Shown here: positions 1 through 6,815 of the stretch, in pieces
How the letters are laid out: the number at the start of each line of letters is the position of its first letter
How positions within the stretch are numbered: the first letter of the stretch is position 1
IMG/VR virus record: IMGVR_UViG_3300037247_000224
Location: 1 to 20,108 of that record
Direction: 5' to 3' (one strand)
Length of the DNA stretch: 20,108 bases
From: a virus
Notes under the pieces: model-generated
Seen by the model: only the letters and a program-made list of their open reading frames with translations
Database searches by the model: none
Told to the model about the DNA's origin: nothing
Program-made: the position numbers and the translations under genes

Positions 1-34
1 CCCTGTTTTCATTGTGTACATGTCGGGGGCTCTG

Positions 35-484
35 ATGCCTAGCCCGATTCCGAAGCCGGCAGCGCAGCGGCAGCGGCGCAACAAAGCCCCTACCCATGCT
101 GTATTGCGAGAGGCGCCAGAGGCTATCAGGCCAAAGCGACGGCCACCGCTGCCGAAGCATCGTAAATGGCATCCCATGACCGTCGCCTGGTGGGCAGATA
201 TTTGGGCGAGCCCGATGGCGCCTGAGTTCCTGAAGGCCGACGTGCACGGGCTCTATCTGCTAGCGGAATTGGTAGATCGCTTCTGGCATGAACCTTCACC
301 GTCTATGTCCCTAAGCATCGCCGCCGAGATCCGGCATCACAGGATGGCGTTCGGGTTGACTCCCATCGATCGGCGCCGGTTGCAATGGGAAGTCGAGCGA
401 GCGGAATCGGCCCAGCGCAAGAAGCCGCCCATCAGGCCGCAAGTGGGGGATGACCCGCGTGAGCGTCTGAGGGTGGTCAGTTGA
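35..484 (+). CDS. terS: Terminase small subunit
   Basis: Likely DNA-recognition subunit of the packaging motor, recruiting phage DNA to the large subunit. The 149 aa protein has a basic, proline-rich N-terminus (residues 1-45), then a helical region with W-rich segments (HPMTVAWWADIW) and the pattern AFGLTPIDRRRLQWEVE near residues 108-124. I recognise that pattern from small terminases of actinobacterial phages. Its place directly upstream of terL agrees. I chose the ATG at 35 because a G-rich stretch (24-28) lies about 6 nt upstream; the in-frame GTG at 14 and ATG at 20 have no ribosome site. Its stop overlaps the TTG start of terL by 4 nt, implying translational coupling. Family recognition is from memory of the pattern, not from a search. 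Confidence 0.8.
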   Translation: MPSPIPKPAAQRQRRNKAPTHAVLREAPEAIRPKRRPPLPKHRKWHPMTVAWWADIWASPMAPEFLKADVHGLYLLAELVDRFWHEPSPSMSLSIAAEIRHHRMAFGLTPIDRRRLQWEVERAESAQRKKPPIRPQVGDDPRERLRVVS

Positions 485-2100
485 CGATTCTCTGCGTGCC
501 CCCTCTTGAGGAGACGCCCTGGCCGACGCTAGGCCCGCAGGTGTGCGCGTTCATTGAGGAATACCTGATCCACGGACCCGGCGACGTGCGTGGCGCGCCT
601 GCGATGCTGGACGAGGAGAAGAGGGCGCTGATCTACCGGATGTATGAGGTGTTCCCAAAGGCCCATCCCCAGGCGGGGAGGCGACGGTTCAAGCGGGTGG
701 CGATATCGCTCCGCAAGGGCTCGGCGAAGACGGAGCTAGGGGCCTGGATCGCCGCTTGCGAACTTCACCCTGATGCGCCGGTTCGGTGTGTTGGATGGGA
801 TAAGGATCAGCCGGTTGGTGGTGGTGTGGTCGACCCTTACATCCCGATGGTGGCGTACACCGAGGAACAGAGCGAGGAGCTGGCTTACGGGACGCTGTAT
901 GTCATTCTGGCTGAGGGGCCGCTACGGGAAGACTTTGACATCGGGCTTGCGCGGATCATGCGGAAGAACGGCGACGGCAAGGCCATCCCACTAGCGACGG
1001 CACCGGATGCGAGGGATGGGGCTCGCACCACGTTCCAGCTATTCGATGAGACTCACCGGCTGGTGCTGCCGCGGCTGAAGGAAGCACACCGCACGATGCA
1101 GGCCAACCTCCCGAAGCGGAAGCTGGCGGACGCCTGGAGCTTGGAGGTGACGACGGCGCCAGCGCCCGGCGAGGGATCGGTGGCCGAGGCGACGATGGAC
1201 TACGCTCGGGCGGTGGCGGAAGGGAAGATCGAGGACTCACGGCTGTTCTTCTTCCACCGTGAGGCAGGCGATCATCACGACCTGAGCACGGACGAGGGGG
1301 TGCGGGCGGCGGTCATGGAGGCTTCTGGGCCTGTGGCTGAGTGGTCCGACATAGAGACGATTGTGGAACAGTGGCGCGATCCAACGGTTGACCGTTCCTA
1401 CCTGGAGCGCGTGTGGCTCAACCGGCTGGTGCGGGCTGCCGACCGCGCTTTCGATGCCGAGACATGGAAGGAACTGGTCAGGCCCGGCTACACCGTTGAT
1501 GATGGCGCGCTGATAACGCTGGGCTTCGACGGGGCACTTTACGAGGACAGCACGGCGCTTATCGGCACGGAGGTGGAGACTGGCTTTCAGTGGATGCTCG
1601 GGATCTGGGAGAAGCCGCCGCACATTCGGGACTGGAAGGTGCCGGATGATGAGGTGGATGCCGTGATGAGGGATGCGTTTGAGAAGTGGGACGTATGGCG
1701 GCTCAACGCCGATCCCTATATGTGGCAGGGCTGGCTGGCGCAGTGGGCCGGGACGTGGGGTGACAAGGTTGTGTCGTGGGCGACGAACCGCTGGCGCTTG
1801 ATGGCCTACGCCGTCATCAACTACCAAACGGCGATTGCATCTGGGGAGGTATCCCATGACGGCAACAAAGCCTTCGCGCAGCATATTGGTAACGCCTATC
1901 GACGGGAGATCACATTGAAGGATGACCAGGGGCGGCCCATGTGGGTGATCCAGAAGGAGCGCCCGGACTCGTCCCATAAGATGGACGCCGCGATGGCGGG
2001 GGTTCTGGGCTGGGAGGCGCGGACGGCGGCGATAGCGGAGGGGGCCACGGGTACTAAGTCACGTTACGAAGAGGAGGGAGCGGGCATTGTTGCAGTTTAG
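481..2100 (+). CDS. terL: Terminase large subunit (ATPase and nuclease)
   Basis: Motor and nuclease that translocates DNA into the procapsid through the portal and cuts concatemers. The 539 aa length is normal for the family. An N-terminal ATPase carries a Walker A-like motif LRKGSAKT (residues 77-84, K83) and a Walker B strand FQLFDE (185-190, D189/E190). The C-terminal RNase H-like nuclease shows candidate metal-binding acids at D350 (LGFDGA), D411 (NADPYMW) and D502 (HKMDAAMA). The start is TTG at 481, overlapping the terS stop, with GAGGG a few bases upstream; no better ATG lies before the ATPase core. The type resembles the terminase of actinobacterial siphoviruses. A strong GAGGAGGGAG ribosome site for the next small gene lies within its last codons. 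Confidence 0.93.
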   Translation: MTILCVPPLEETPWPTLGPQVCAFIEEYLIHGPGDVRGAPAMLDEEKRALIYRMYEVFPKAHPQAGRRRFKRVAISLRKGSAKTELGAWIAACELHPDAPVRCVGWDKDQPVGGGVVDPYIPMVAYTEEQSEELAYGTLYVILAEGPLREDFDIGLARIMRKNGDGKAIPLATAPDARDGARTTFQLFDETHRLVLPRLKEAHRTMQANLPKRKLADAWSLEVTTAPAPGEGSVAEATMDYARAVAEGKIEDSRLFFFHREAGDHHDLSTDEGVRAAVMEASGPVAEWSDIETIVEQWRDPTVDRSYLERVWLNRLVRAADRAFDAETWKELVRPGYTVDDGALITLGFDGALYEDSTALIGTEVETGFQWMLGIWEKPPHIRDWKVPDDEVDAVMRDAFEKWDVWRLNADPYMWQGWLAQWAGTWGDKVVSWATNRWRLMAYAVINYQTAIASGEVSHDGNKAFAQHIGNAYRREITLKDDQGRPMWVIQKERPDSSHKMDAAMAGVLGWEARTAAIAEGATGTKSRYEEEGAGIVAV

Positions 2101-2248
2101 GCGGATCGTCGCCCTCTGGCCTGTGGGGTTGTTCATCGCGGGGCTAGTCGCGGTGGTGGCGGGCGTGGCGCTCATTAGTACACCAGCGGCGCTGATCGTT
2201 TTCGGGATGGCCCTTGCGGCGCTTGCAATTCACGAGGTGTACTTCTAA
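2087..2248 (+). CDS. Small two-helix membrane protein between terL and portal
   Basis: A short gene (53 aa from TTG 2087, 52 aa from TTG 2090) filling the only gap between terL and portal. After a basic start (QFRR) it reads as two hydrophobic helices, about residues 9-29 and 32-48, joined by a short turn (STPA), and ends in HEVYF. Support: a very strong ribosome site GAGGAGGGAG at 2071-2080, correctly spaced from the TTG codons, no stops through the gap, and a TAA stop overlapping the portal ATG by one base (TAATG). A TTG start and small size make it easy to miss. Function is unknown. Membrane or portal association is inference from hydrophobicity and position; a holin role is possible but unsupported. 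Confidence 0.7.
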   Translation: MLQFRRIVALWPVGLFIAGLVAVVAGVALISTPAALIVFGMALAALAIHEVYF

Positions 2249-3762
2249 TGGGCCTTCTGACGAAGCTGACAGCGCAGACGTTCCCGAAACCACAGGATGA
2301 TTGGAGCCAATGGGGGGTCGGGGCGAGCTGGGCCACACAGGCGGGTGTCAACGTGGACGCCGATACTGCTCTCCGGTACTCGGCTGTCTATGCCTGCACA
2401 AAGGTGTTGGCGGAGGGTGTGGCGGTTCTGCCGCTCATTACCTACCGGCGCCGACCCGATGGCGGGAAGGAACGGGTGAGGGGACAGACACGCGGTTTGG
2501 GCGTACCGCCGGAACTCCTCCATGATGACCCGAATCGTTGGCAGACATCGTTTGAGTGGCGGGAGATGTCACAGGGGCACCTGACTTTACGGGGCAACGC
2601 CTACTCCGAGATGATTGCCGGCCCACGAGGGTTCGTGGACGAGCTCGTGCCGCTGCACCCGGATCGCATCAAGGTATACCTTCTGAGCAATGGTGACCTG
2701 TTGTATAAATACAGGGAGCCTGATAGCAACGAACGGGATATAGAGTGGGATCGGATGTTTCATCTGCGGGGCCTGTCGAGCAACGGCCTGACTGGGCTCT
2801 CCGTTGTGTCGCTGGCCCGTGACGCTATCGGCAAGGGTCTAGCGATTGAGGGCCACGGAGCACGCCTGTTTTCGCAGGGCACGCTGGCGAAGGGGGTCAT
2901 TACGAGGCCAACTGGATTGAGCGAAACTGCGGCGAAACGGCTGAAAGCATCGTGGCAAGAATCACAGACTGGCTTGGAGAACGCGCACAAGGTAGCTGTG
3001 CTTGACGAGGGGATGGGCTGGAAGCAGATCGGGATGACATCGAAGGACGCGCAGTTCCTGGAGTGGGGCGAGTTCTCGGTCAAGGACATCGCTCGCTGGT
3101 TCCGAGTGCCGCCTCATATGATCGGCATGCTGTCGGAGGCGACCTTCTCCAATATCGAAAAGCAGTCGATTGAGTTTGTCGTCTACACCCTCATGCCGTG
3201 GCTCACACGCTGGGAGCAACGGATCAGTAAGGACTTGATCCTGGATTCGCAGACGTTCTTCGCTGAGTTCTTGGTGGCGGCGCTACTGCGTGGCGATACC
3301 AAAGAGCGGTACGAGGCCTATGGTCACGCTCGGCAGTGGGGCTGGCTTTCGGTCAATGACATCCGCCGTTTCGAGAACCTGAACCCGATAGCGGGCGGCG
3401 ACATCTACCTACAGCCGACCAACATGGTGCCGGCTGCGACGGGGCAGATGGCCCGCATGAGCCTTATGGCGCGGGAGGCGGCGGCGCGGGTTGTGCGGCG
3501 TGAGATGAGCGCTCTGGGCCGGGCGGCGAAACGTCACGCCGACGACACCGAGGGCTGGCAGGCGGCGGTGTGCGAGTTCTACGCGGGCCACGCCGAGTTC
3601 GTGGCGCAAGCGGTGAGCGTGGACAGTGAACGAGCTGAGCAGTACGTCAGGACGCAGCGAGAACTAGTGTTGGATCGGGGCGTGGGCGTGGTAGAGGATT
3701 TCGAGGACACGAGCACGGAAGCGCTTATAAATCTGGCGATGGGAGAGAGGAGCGAATCATGA
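2248..3762 (+). CDS. Portal protein, HK97 family
   Basis: Forms the dodecameric ring at one capsid vertex through which DNA enters and leaves, and docks the terminase and the head-tail connector. Family signatures are visible in order: ALRYSAVYACTKVLAEGVAVLPL (about residues 41-63, split here only by reading), TLRGNAYSEMI near 112, the MFHLRGLSSNGLTGLS segment near 170-185, and WFRVPPHMIGMLSEATFSNIE near 285-305, which is typical of the stem and crown of HK97-type portals. Length 504 aa is on the long side for the family, with an extra charged C-terminal helical tail. The start overlaps the preceding small gene by one base, and the stop overlaps the protease start (ATGA). Identification is strong. 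Confidence 0.93.
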   Translation: MGLLTKLTAQTFPKPQDDWSQWGVGASWATQAGVNVDADTALRYSAVYACTKVLAEGVAVLPLITYRRRPDGGKERVRGQTRGLGVPPELLHDDPNRWQTSFEWREMSQGHLTLRGNAYSEMIAGPRGFVDELVPLHPDRIKVYLLSNGDLLYKYREPDSNERDIEWDRMFHLRGLSSNGLTGLSVVSLARDAIGKGLAIEGHGARLFSQGTLAKGVITRPTGLSETAAKRLKASWQESQTGLENAHKVAVLDEGMGWKQIGMTSKDAQFLEWGEFSVKDIARWFRVPPHMIGMLSEATFSNIEKQSIEFVVYTLMPWLTRWEQRISKDLILDSQTFFAEFLVAALLRGDTKERYEAYGHARQWGWLSVNDIRRFENLNPIAGGDIYLQPTNMVPAATGQMARMSLMAREAAARVVRREMSALGRAAKRHADDTEGWQAAVCEFYAGHAEFVAQAVSVDSERAEQYVRTQRELVLDRGVGVVEDFEDTSTEALINLAMGERSES

Positions 3763-4727
3763 CGCACGGACACATTCTGGATGCGGTGTTCAATACGCCG
3801 TGGCTGATACACCGGGAATCACCGGAGTGGCAGGCCATTCAGCTAATCGCTCGCATGAGGGCGCGGGGCGAGCGGTTTTCCGCAGAGGAGATCAAGGAGC
3901 GTATCGGGGCGGGACCTGGACGGTCGGCGCGGAAGGAAGGCGCCATCGCCGTGCTGTCTCTCCAGGGACCCATTTCCCAGTATGCGAACCTGATGACGCA
4001 AGTGAGCGGCGGCACATCCACGGAAGAATTCGGCGCGTTGTTCCGTGCGGTCGTGGCGGAGCCTGGCGTTAAGGCTGTCGTCATCAATGTTAATTCGCCG
4101 GGTGGTTCGGTGTTCGGTGTGCAAGAGTTGGCGGCGGAGATATTTCAGGCTCGGGGCGTGAAGCCGATTATCGCAGTGGCGAATAGCATGATGGCGAGCG
4201 CTGCGTACTGGATCGGCTCGGCGGCGGACGAGGTGGTGGTCACCCCCGGAGGGATGGCGGGATCTGTCGGCGTAGTGCTGGAACACATCGACATTTCGGA
4301 ACTGGAGAAGAAGGAGGGCGTCAAGACGACGCTGATTTCGGCAGGCAAGGGCAAGACGATGGGAAACCCGTTTGAGCCCCTGTCGGATGATGATCGGGAC
4401 GAGTTGCAGGCTGTGGTGGATGAGGTGTATGGGCGGTTCGTGTCGTCGGTCGCAAAGAACCGCGGCGTCTCTGCGTCGACGATGAGGAACACCTTCCAGG
4501 CTAAGTTCGTATCGGCGAAGGAAGCGGTGGAGCTCGGCATGGCAGATCGGGTGGGGACGCTGCGGGACACGCTGAAGCGCTTGGGTGCGTCGGACGCGGC
4601 GTTCATGCCGCCACGGCCGACAACCCCGGACGTCTCTGATGCGGATGCCAGCCCCCCCGAATCTGAGTCGCAGGGCCCCAGCCTGGACACGCGGCGCCGC
4701 CGGCTGCGGCTGTTGGAGAAGTCGTAG
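3759..4727 (+). CDS. Head-maturation protease, S49 (SppA-like) family
   Basis: Protease expected to cleave scaffold or capsid N-termini inside the procapsid before packaging. The 322 aa protein shows the S49 fold signatures: VVINVNSPGG (107-116), the nucleophile Ser147 in MMASAAYWIGSAAD, a GGMAGSVGVV turn (164-173), and the general-base Lys199 in AGKGKTMGNPFEPLSDDDR. The Ser-Lys spacing of 52 residues fits short archaeal and phage SppA enzymes. Residues 1-60 are an extra charged N-terminus and 285-322 a proline- and acid-rich tail ending in basic residues. No signal peptide or membrane helix is seen, as expected for an enzyme acting in the cytoplasmic procapsid. It is coupled to the portal by a 4 nt overlap. 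Confidence 0.93.
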   Translation: MTHGHILDAVFNTPWLIHRESPEWQAIQLIARMRARGERFSAEEIKERIGAGPGRSARKEGAIAVLSLQGPISQYANLMTQVSGGTSTEEFGALFRAVVAEPGVKAVVINVNSPGGSVFGVQELAAEIFQARGVKPIIAVANSMMASAAYWIGSAADEVVVTPGGMAGSVGVVLEHIDISELEKKEGVKTTLISAGKGKTMGNPFEPLSDDDRDELQAVVDEVYGRFVSSVAKNRGVSASTMRNTFQAKFVSAKEAVELGMADRVGTLRDTLKRLGASDAAFMPPRPTTPDVSDADASPPESESQGPSLDTRRRRLRLLEKS

Positions 4728-4742
4728 TAGAATGAGGGCGTG

Positions 4743-4946
4743 ATGATGAATTTTCAAGAGTTCGGTAATTGGAGGCTGGCTCAACTGCTGCTGGAGTCTG
4801 CGGGGGCTGAGGTTGCATACCTGGGACAGCAGGCTGAGGCTGCGGGCCGTGCATTTGAGGGCTTCGCGGCAGCTTGGGACGCTATGTGGGATGCCATGTC
4901 GGAAGCCGAAAAGGAAGAGTTTAGGCGGCTTGATGCGTCGCCCTAA
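4743..4946 (+). CDS. Small acidic helical protein of unknown function
   Basis: A 67 aa protein (66 aa if it starts at the ATG at 4746) with the ribosome site GAGGG at 4734-4738; spacing slightly favours 4746. It looks fully helical, rich in Ala, Glu and aromatics, with AEVAYLGQQAEAAGRAFEGF then AWDAMWDAMSEAEKEEFRRL. It sits between the protease and the capsid leader, where phages may carry scaffold, protease partner or other small accessory genes. No family is recognised, and a scaffold-like role is only a guess. It overlaps the next possible gene by 14 nt. Confidence 0.6.
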   Translation: MMNFQEFGNWRLAQLLLESAGAEVAYLGQQAEAAGRAFEGFAAAWDAMWDAMSEAEKEEFRRLDASP

Positions 4947-5205
4947 CCCGCTCGCGGCATGGCGGCGGTGGCGCTTCCAGCGGCTTCTCGCCTCCGTCCA
5001 CGGCTCGCCCGTATTCAGATATGTCCGAATGCCCAATAAGCACATCGGTATAGTCACGAAAGTCACTCGCCTTCATCCACCCTTGAAAGGGCAGAGGCAT
5101 GAAGAGAAGATTGAGATACGTGTGATATTCATTGCGGAGCGCTGGCGTTTACCAGGACAACGAGAGGCGACATTCCAACCGAATGAACTCCAACTAATCG
5201 ACTAG
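4933..5205 (+). CDS. Possible small basic protein of unknown function
   Basis: A 90 aa reading frame starting inside the end of the preceding gene. Its first 28 residues are very basic and W/R-rich. The remainder (from MPNKHIGIVTKV) alternates charged and hydrophobic residues like a small beta-barrel protein (EEKIEIRVIFIAERW). The ribosome site is weak (TAGG about 7 nt before the ATG). Codon third positions are less GC-rich than in neighbouring genes, so either it came from elsewhere or the frame is not coding. An alternative start is the ATG at 5023. If it is not a gene, 4947-5226 is a non-coding stretch. No function can be proposed. Confidence 0.42.
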   Translation: MRRPNPLAAWRRWRFQRLLASVHGSPVFRYVRMPNKHIGIVTKVTRLHPPLKGQRHEEKIEIRVIFIAERWRLPGQREATFQPNELQLID

Positions 5206-5226
5206 TCTCCGCGCCCGCCAACGCCC

Positions 5227-5255
5227 TTGACACCTTAACCGTATAGGCGCATAAT
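5227..5255 (+). promoter_or_regulatory. Sigma70-type promoter of the capsid block
   Basis: A perfect -35 box TTGACA (5227-5232), a 17 nt spacer and a -10 box CATAAT (5250-5255, one mismatch to consensus). The expected start of transcription is near 5262. It is the best promoter match I see in the window and points at the major capsid gene, although a terminator lies between them. It would give the capsid block transcription independent of the upstream packaging genes. Confidence 0.8.
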
Positions 5256-5259
5256 CAGC

Positions 5260-5272
5260 ACAACTGAATACG
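5260..5272 (+). repeat. 13-mer shared by both structured leaders, copy 1
   Basis: The sequence ACAACTGAATACG lies at the predicted transcription start of the capsid leader. An identical copy occurs at 12337-12349 in the other non-coding spacer. I saw no third copy in the window. Confidence 0.75.
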
Positions 5273-5402
5273 AACGTGGTGCTAGGTGGTGGAAGGCTCC
5301 GACGAGACCGGAACCCACCTGAGCAAGACGGGTAAACCGCGCACCCAAAGGTAGAGCGCGTAGCCGTCAAAACGCTTAACCGGCGTTTTGGGCGGCCTTT
5401 TT
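5262..5402 (+). ncRNA. Structured leader RNA ending in its own terminator
   Basis: The stretch between the predicted transcription start and the terminator U-tract is about 140 nt with no convincing ribosome site or reading frame. It has several nested helices: outer AGGTGG (5284-5289) with CCACCT (5315-5320) enclosing TCCG (5298-5301) with CGGA (5309-5312); CGCGC (5338-5342) with GCGCG (5356-5360) enclosing ACC-CAAA-GGT; then the terminator stem. It could be a free-standing phage small RNA, the aptamer-like half of a riboswitch or attenuator for the capsid gene, or both. It does not match a tRNA or any riboswitch class I can recognise. Structure is read by eye; no folding energy was computed. 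Confidence 0.55.
5363..5402 (+). terminator. Intrinsic terminator upstream of the capsid gene
   Basis: The left arm 5363-5375 (GCCGTCAAAACGC) pairs with 5383-5396 (GCGTTTTGGGCGGC) as a 13-pair stem with one G-U wobble and one bulged G, closing a 7 nt loop. CTTTTT follows immediately (5397-5402). This is a good rho-independent terminator. It is odd because it lies between the promoter and the gene the promoter appears to serve, so capsid expression must depend on read-through, antitermination or upstream transcription. Confidence 0.8.
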
Positions 5403-5438
5403 CGTCTACCCCAAACGTCGGACCGAAAGGGGTAGACG
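5403..5438 (+). promoter_or_regulatory. Hairpin sequestering the capsid ribosome binding site
   Basis: A perfect 10 bp inverted repeat: CGTCTACCCC (5403-5412) and GGGGTAGACG (5429-5438), with a 16 nt loop. The capsid Shine-Dalgarno sequence AAAGGGG (5426-5432) lies partly in the right arm, and the GTG start (5439) directly follows. The stem can extend: CTTTTT (5397-5402) pairs with GAAAAG (5441-5446), leaving two bases of the start codon bulged. The left side of the extension is the U-tract of the preceding terminator. This layout suggests translational control of the capsid gene. Confidence 0.7.
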
Positions 5439-6791
5439 GTGAAAAGCAGATACAACGTACTGCTACAGGAGAAGGCGGATCTCATTGCGGAAGCTCAAGC
5501 GATCTTCGAGGAGGCTGCCGCCCACGAGAGCGAGGAAGACGGTCAGCCGGTCAAGGGGCGTGACCTAACCGACGCAGAGAAGAAGCGGGACGACGAGATC
5601 CAGGCCGGCCTTGAGGCAACCACCGATGAACTCGCACGCCTGACCCGCCAGCGGGAGCGCGAGGTCGGCACCGAGGCCGTCAAGGAAGTCATCGATAACG
5701 CCCCAGTGGCGAAGGCGCTGCCCACGCCGTTCAGCCAAGAGAGTCGGCCCTGGCAGCGGGGCTTCGGCGAGCAGCTCGCGGCCATTGCCAGGGCGTATAG
5801 TAACCCGTCTGCGGGGCCGGACAATCGCCTTATGGAGATCATGGCGGCGACAGGCATGAGTGAGGGCGTCGGGAGTGAAGGTGGCTTCCTTGTGCAGACC
5901 GACTTCACTGCGGAGCTAATGCGCGAAGTCTACGAGACGGGCGTACTGGCAAGCCGCACCGACAGGACGCCGATCGGGGCCAATTCCAATGGTCTCAAGG
6001 TCAACGCTATTGACGAGACCAGCCGGGCTGATGGCAGCCGCCAGGGTGGCATTCAGGCATATTGGGCGGCTGAGGCGGGTACACTCACGAAGTCCAAGCC
6101 GACGTTCCGGCACATGGAGCTTACCCTTCAAAAGCTCATCGGCCTCTACTACGCCACCGACGAACTCCTGATGGACACAGTTGCGCTGGGCGCGGAGATC
6201 ACGTCGCTCTTTTCAGAAGAGTTCGGCTTCAAGGTCGATGACGCGATCTACCGTGGTGGCGGCGCGGGGCTACCGTTAGGTGTCCTGGGTCACGCGGGAA
6301 CGGTGAGCGTGGCGAAGGAGGCAGGTCAGCCGAACACGACGATCGTCAAGGAGAACATCGAGAACATGTACGCCCGCATCCGGGCGCGCTCGCTCGTGAG
6401 GGCTGAGTGGTTCATCAACCAGGACTGCTGGCCGCAGCTCTTCCAGCTTTCGCAGGTGGTAGGGGTCGGTGGCGTGCCGGTGTTCATAAACGCCAACATG
6501 AGCAACGCCCCGTTCGGAACCCTGCTGGGGCGCCCGATCAACCCCATTGAGCAGTGCGCCACGCTGGGGACGGTCGGCGACATCATGTTCGCCGACTTCA
6601 ACGCCTACAAGATGATCGAAAAGGGCGGCATCGAAGCCGCGTCTTCGATCCATGTCCAGTTCCTCACGGACGAGATGACCTTCCGCTTCACCCTGCGGAC
6701 GGACGGCCAGCCCAAGCGGAATGCACCCCTGACGCCGTTCAAGGGCACCAAGACTCAATCCAGCTTCATCACCCTGGCTAGCAGGCCGTAG
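5439..6791 (+). CDS. Major capsid protein, HK97 fold
   Basis: Shell subunit of the icosahedral head. Residues 1-95 form a charged, coiled-coil region like the HK97 delta (scaffolding) domain, probably removed by the S49 protease. The fold proper starts near residue 110. Hallmarks are EGGFLVQTDFTAELMREV (147-164), IQAYWAAEAGTLTKSKPTF (205-223) with the following strand and helix TLQKLIGLYYATDELLMD (229-246), and GRPINPIEQCATLGTVGDIMF followed by ADFNAYKMIEKGG near the end. Length 450 aa is normal with an attached delta domain. The start is GTG at 5439 with AAAGGGG 6 nt upstream; that site lies inside the hairpin described separately. No scaffold gene is obvious, fitting a fused delta domain. 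Confidence 0.95.
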   Translation: MKSRYNVLLQEKADLIAEAQAIFEEAAAHESEEDGQPVKGRDLTDAEKKRDDEIQAGLEATTDELARLTRQREREVGTEAVKEVIDNAPVAKALPTPFSQESRPWQRGFGEQLAAIARAYSNPSAGPDNRLMEIMAATGMSEGVGSEGGFLVQTDFTAELMREVYETGVLASRTDRTPIGANSNGLKVNAIDETSRADGSRQGGIQAYWAAEAGTLTKSKPTFRHMELTLQKLIGLYYATDELLMDTVALGAEITSLFSEEFGFKVDDAIYRGGGAGLPLGVLGHAGTVSVAKEAGQPNTTIVKENIENMYARIRARSLVRAEWFINQDCWPQLFQLSQVVGVGGVPVFINANMSNAPFGTLLGRPINPIEQCATLGTVGDIMFADFNAYKMIEKGGIEAASSIHVQFLTDEMTFRFTLRTDGQPKRNAPLTPFKGTKTQSSFITLASRP

Positions 6792-6815
6792 GTGAGAGGG
6801 AGAAGGAGTAGAGAG

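Noticed and set aside
1-34. Upstream gene or promoter at the left edge
   Set aside because: Only 34 bases precede terS; no promoter boxes or coding end can be supported.
1237-1977. Minus-strand open frame of 246 codons
   Set aside because: Antisense to the terminase nuclease domain; Arg/His/Pro-rich, no domain signature.
3843-5066. Long minus-strand open frame of 407 codons
   Set aside because: It runs antisense across the whole S49 protease gene, is rich in Arg, His and Leu as expected from the reverse of GC-rich coding DNA, and has no recognisable domain. The plus-strand protease is certain.
5276-5335. Possible leader peptide (GTG-started, 19 codons) in the capsid leader
   Set aside because: No ribosome site upstream, and the sequence is better explained by the helices it forms. 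It contains no run of a single amino-acid codon such as seen in classic attenuators.
5284-5375. tRNA or known riboswitch in the capsid leader
   Set aside because: No cloverleaf, anticodon arm or T-loop pattern, and I could not match it to the cobalamin, c-di-GMP, glycine, SAM or TPP consensus by eye. A covariance-model scan (Rfam) would settle this.
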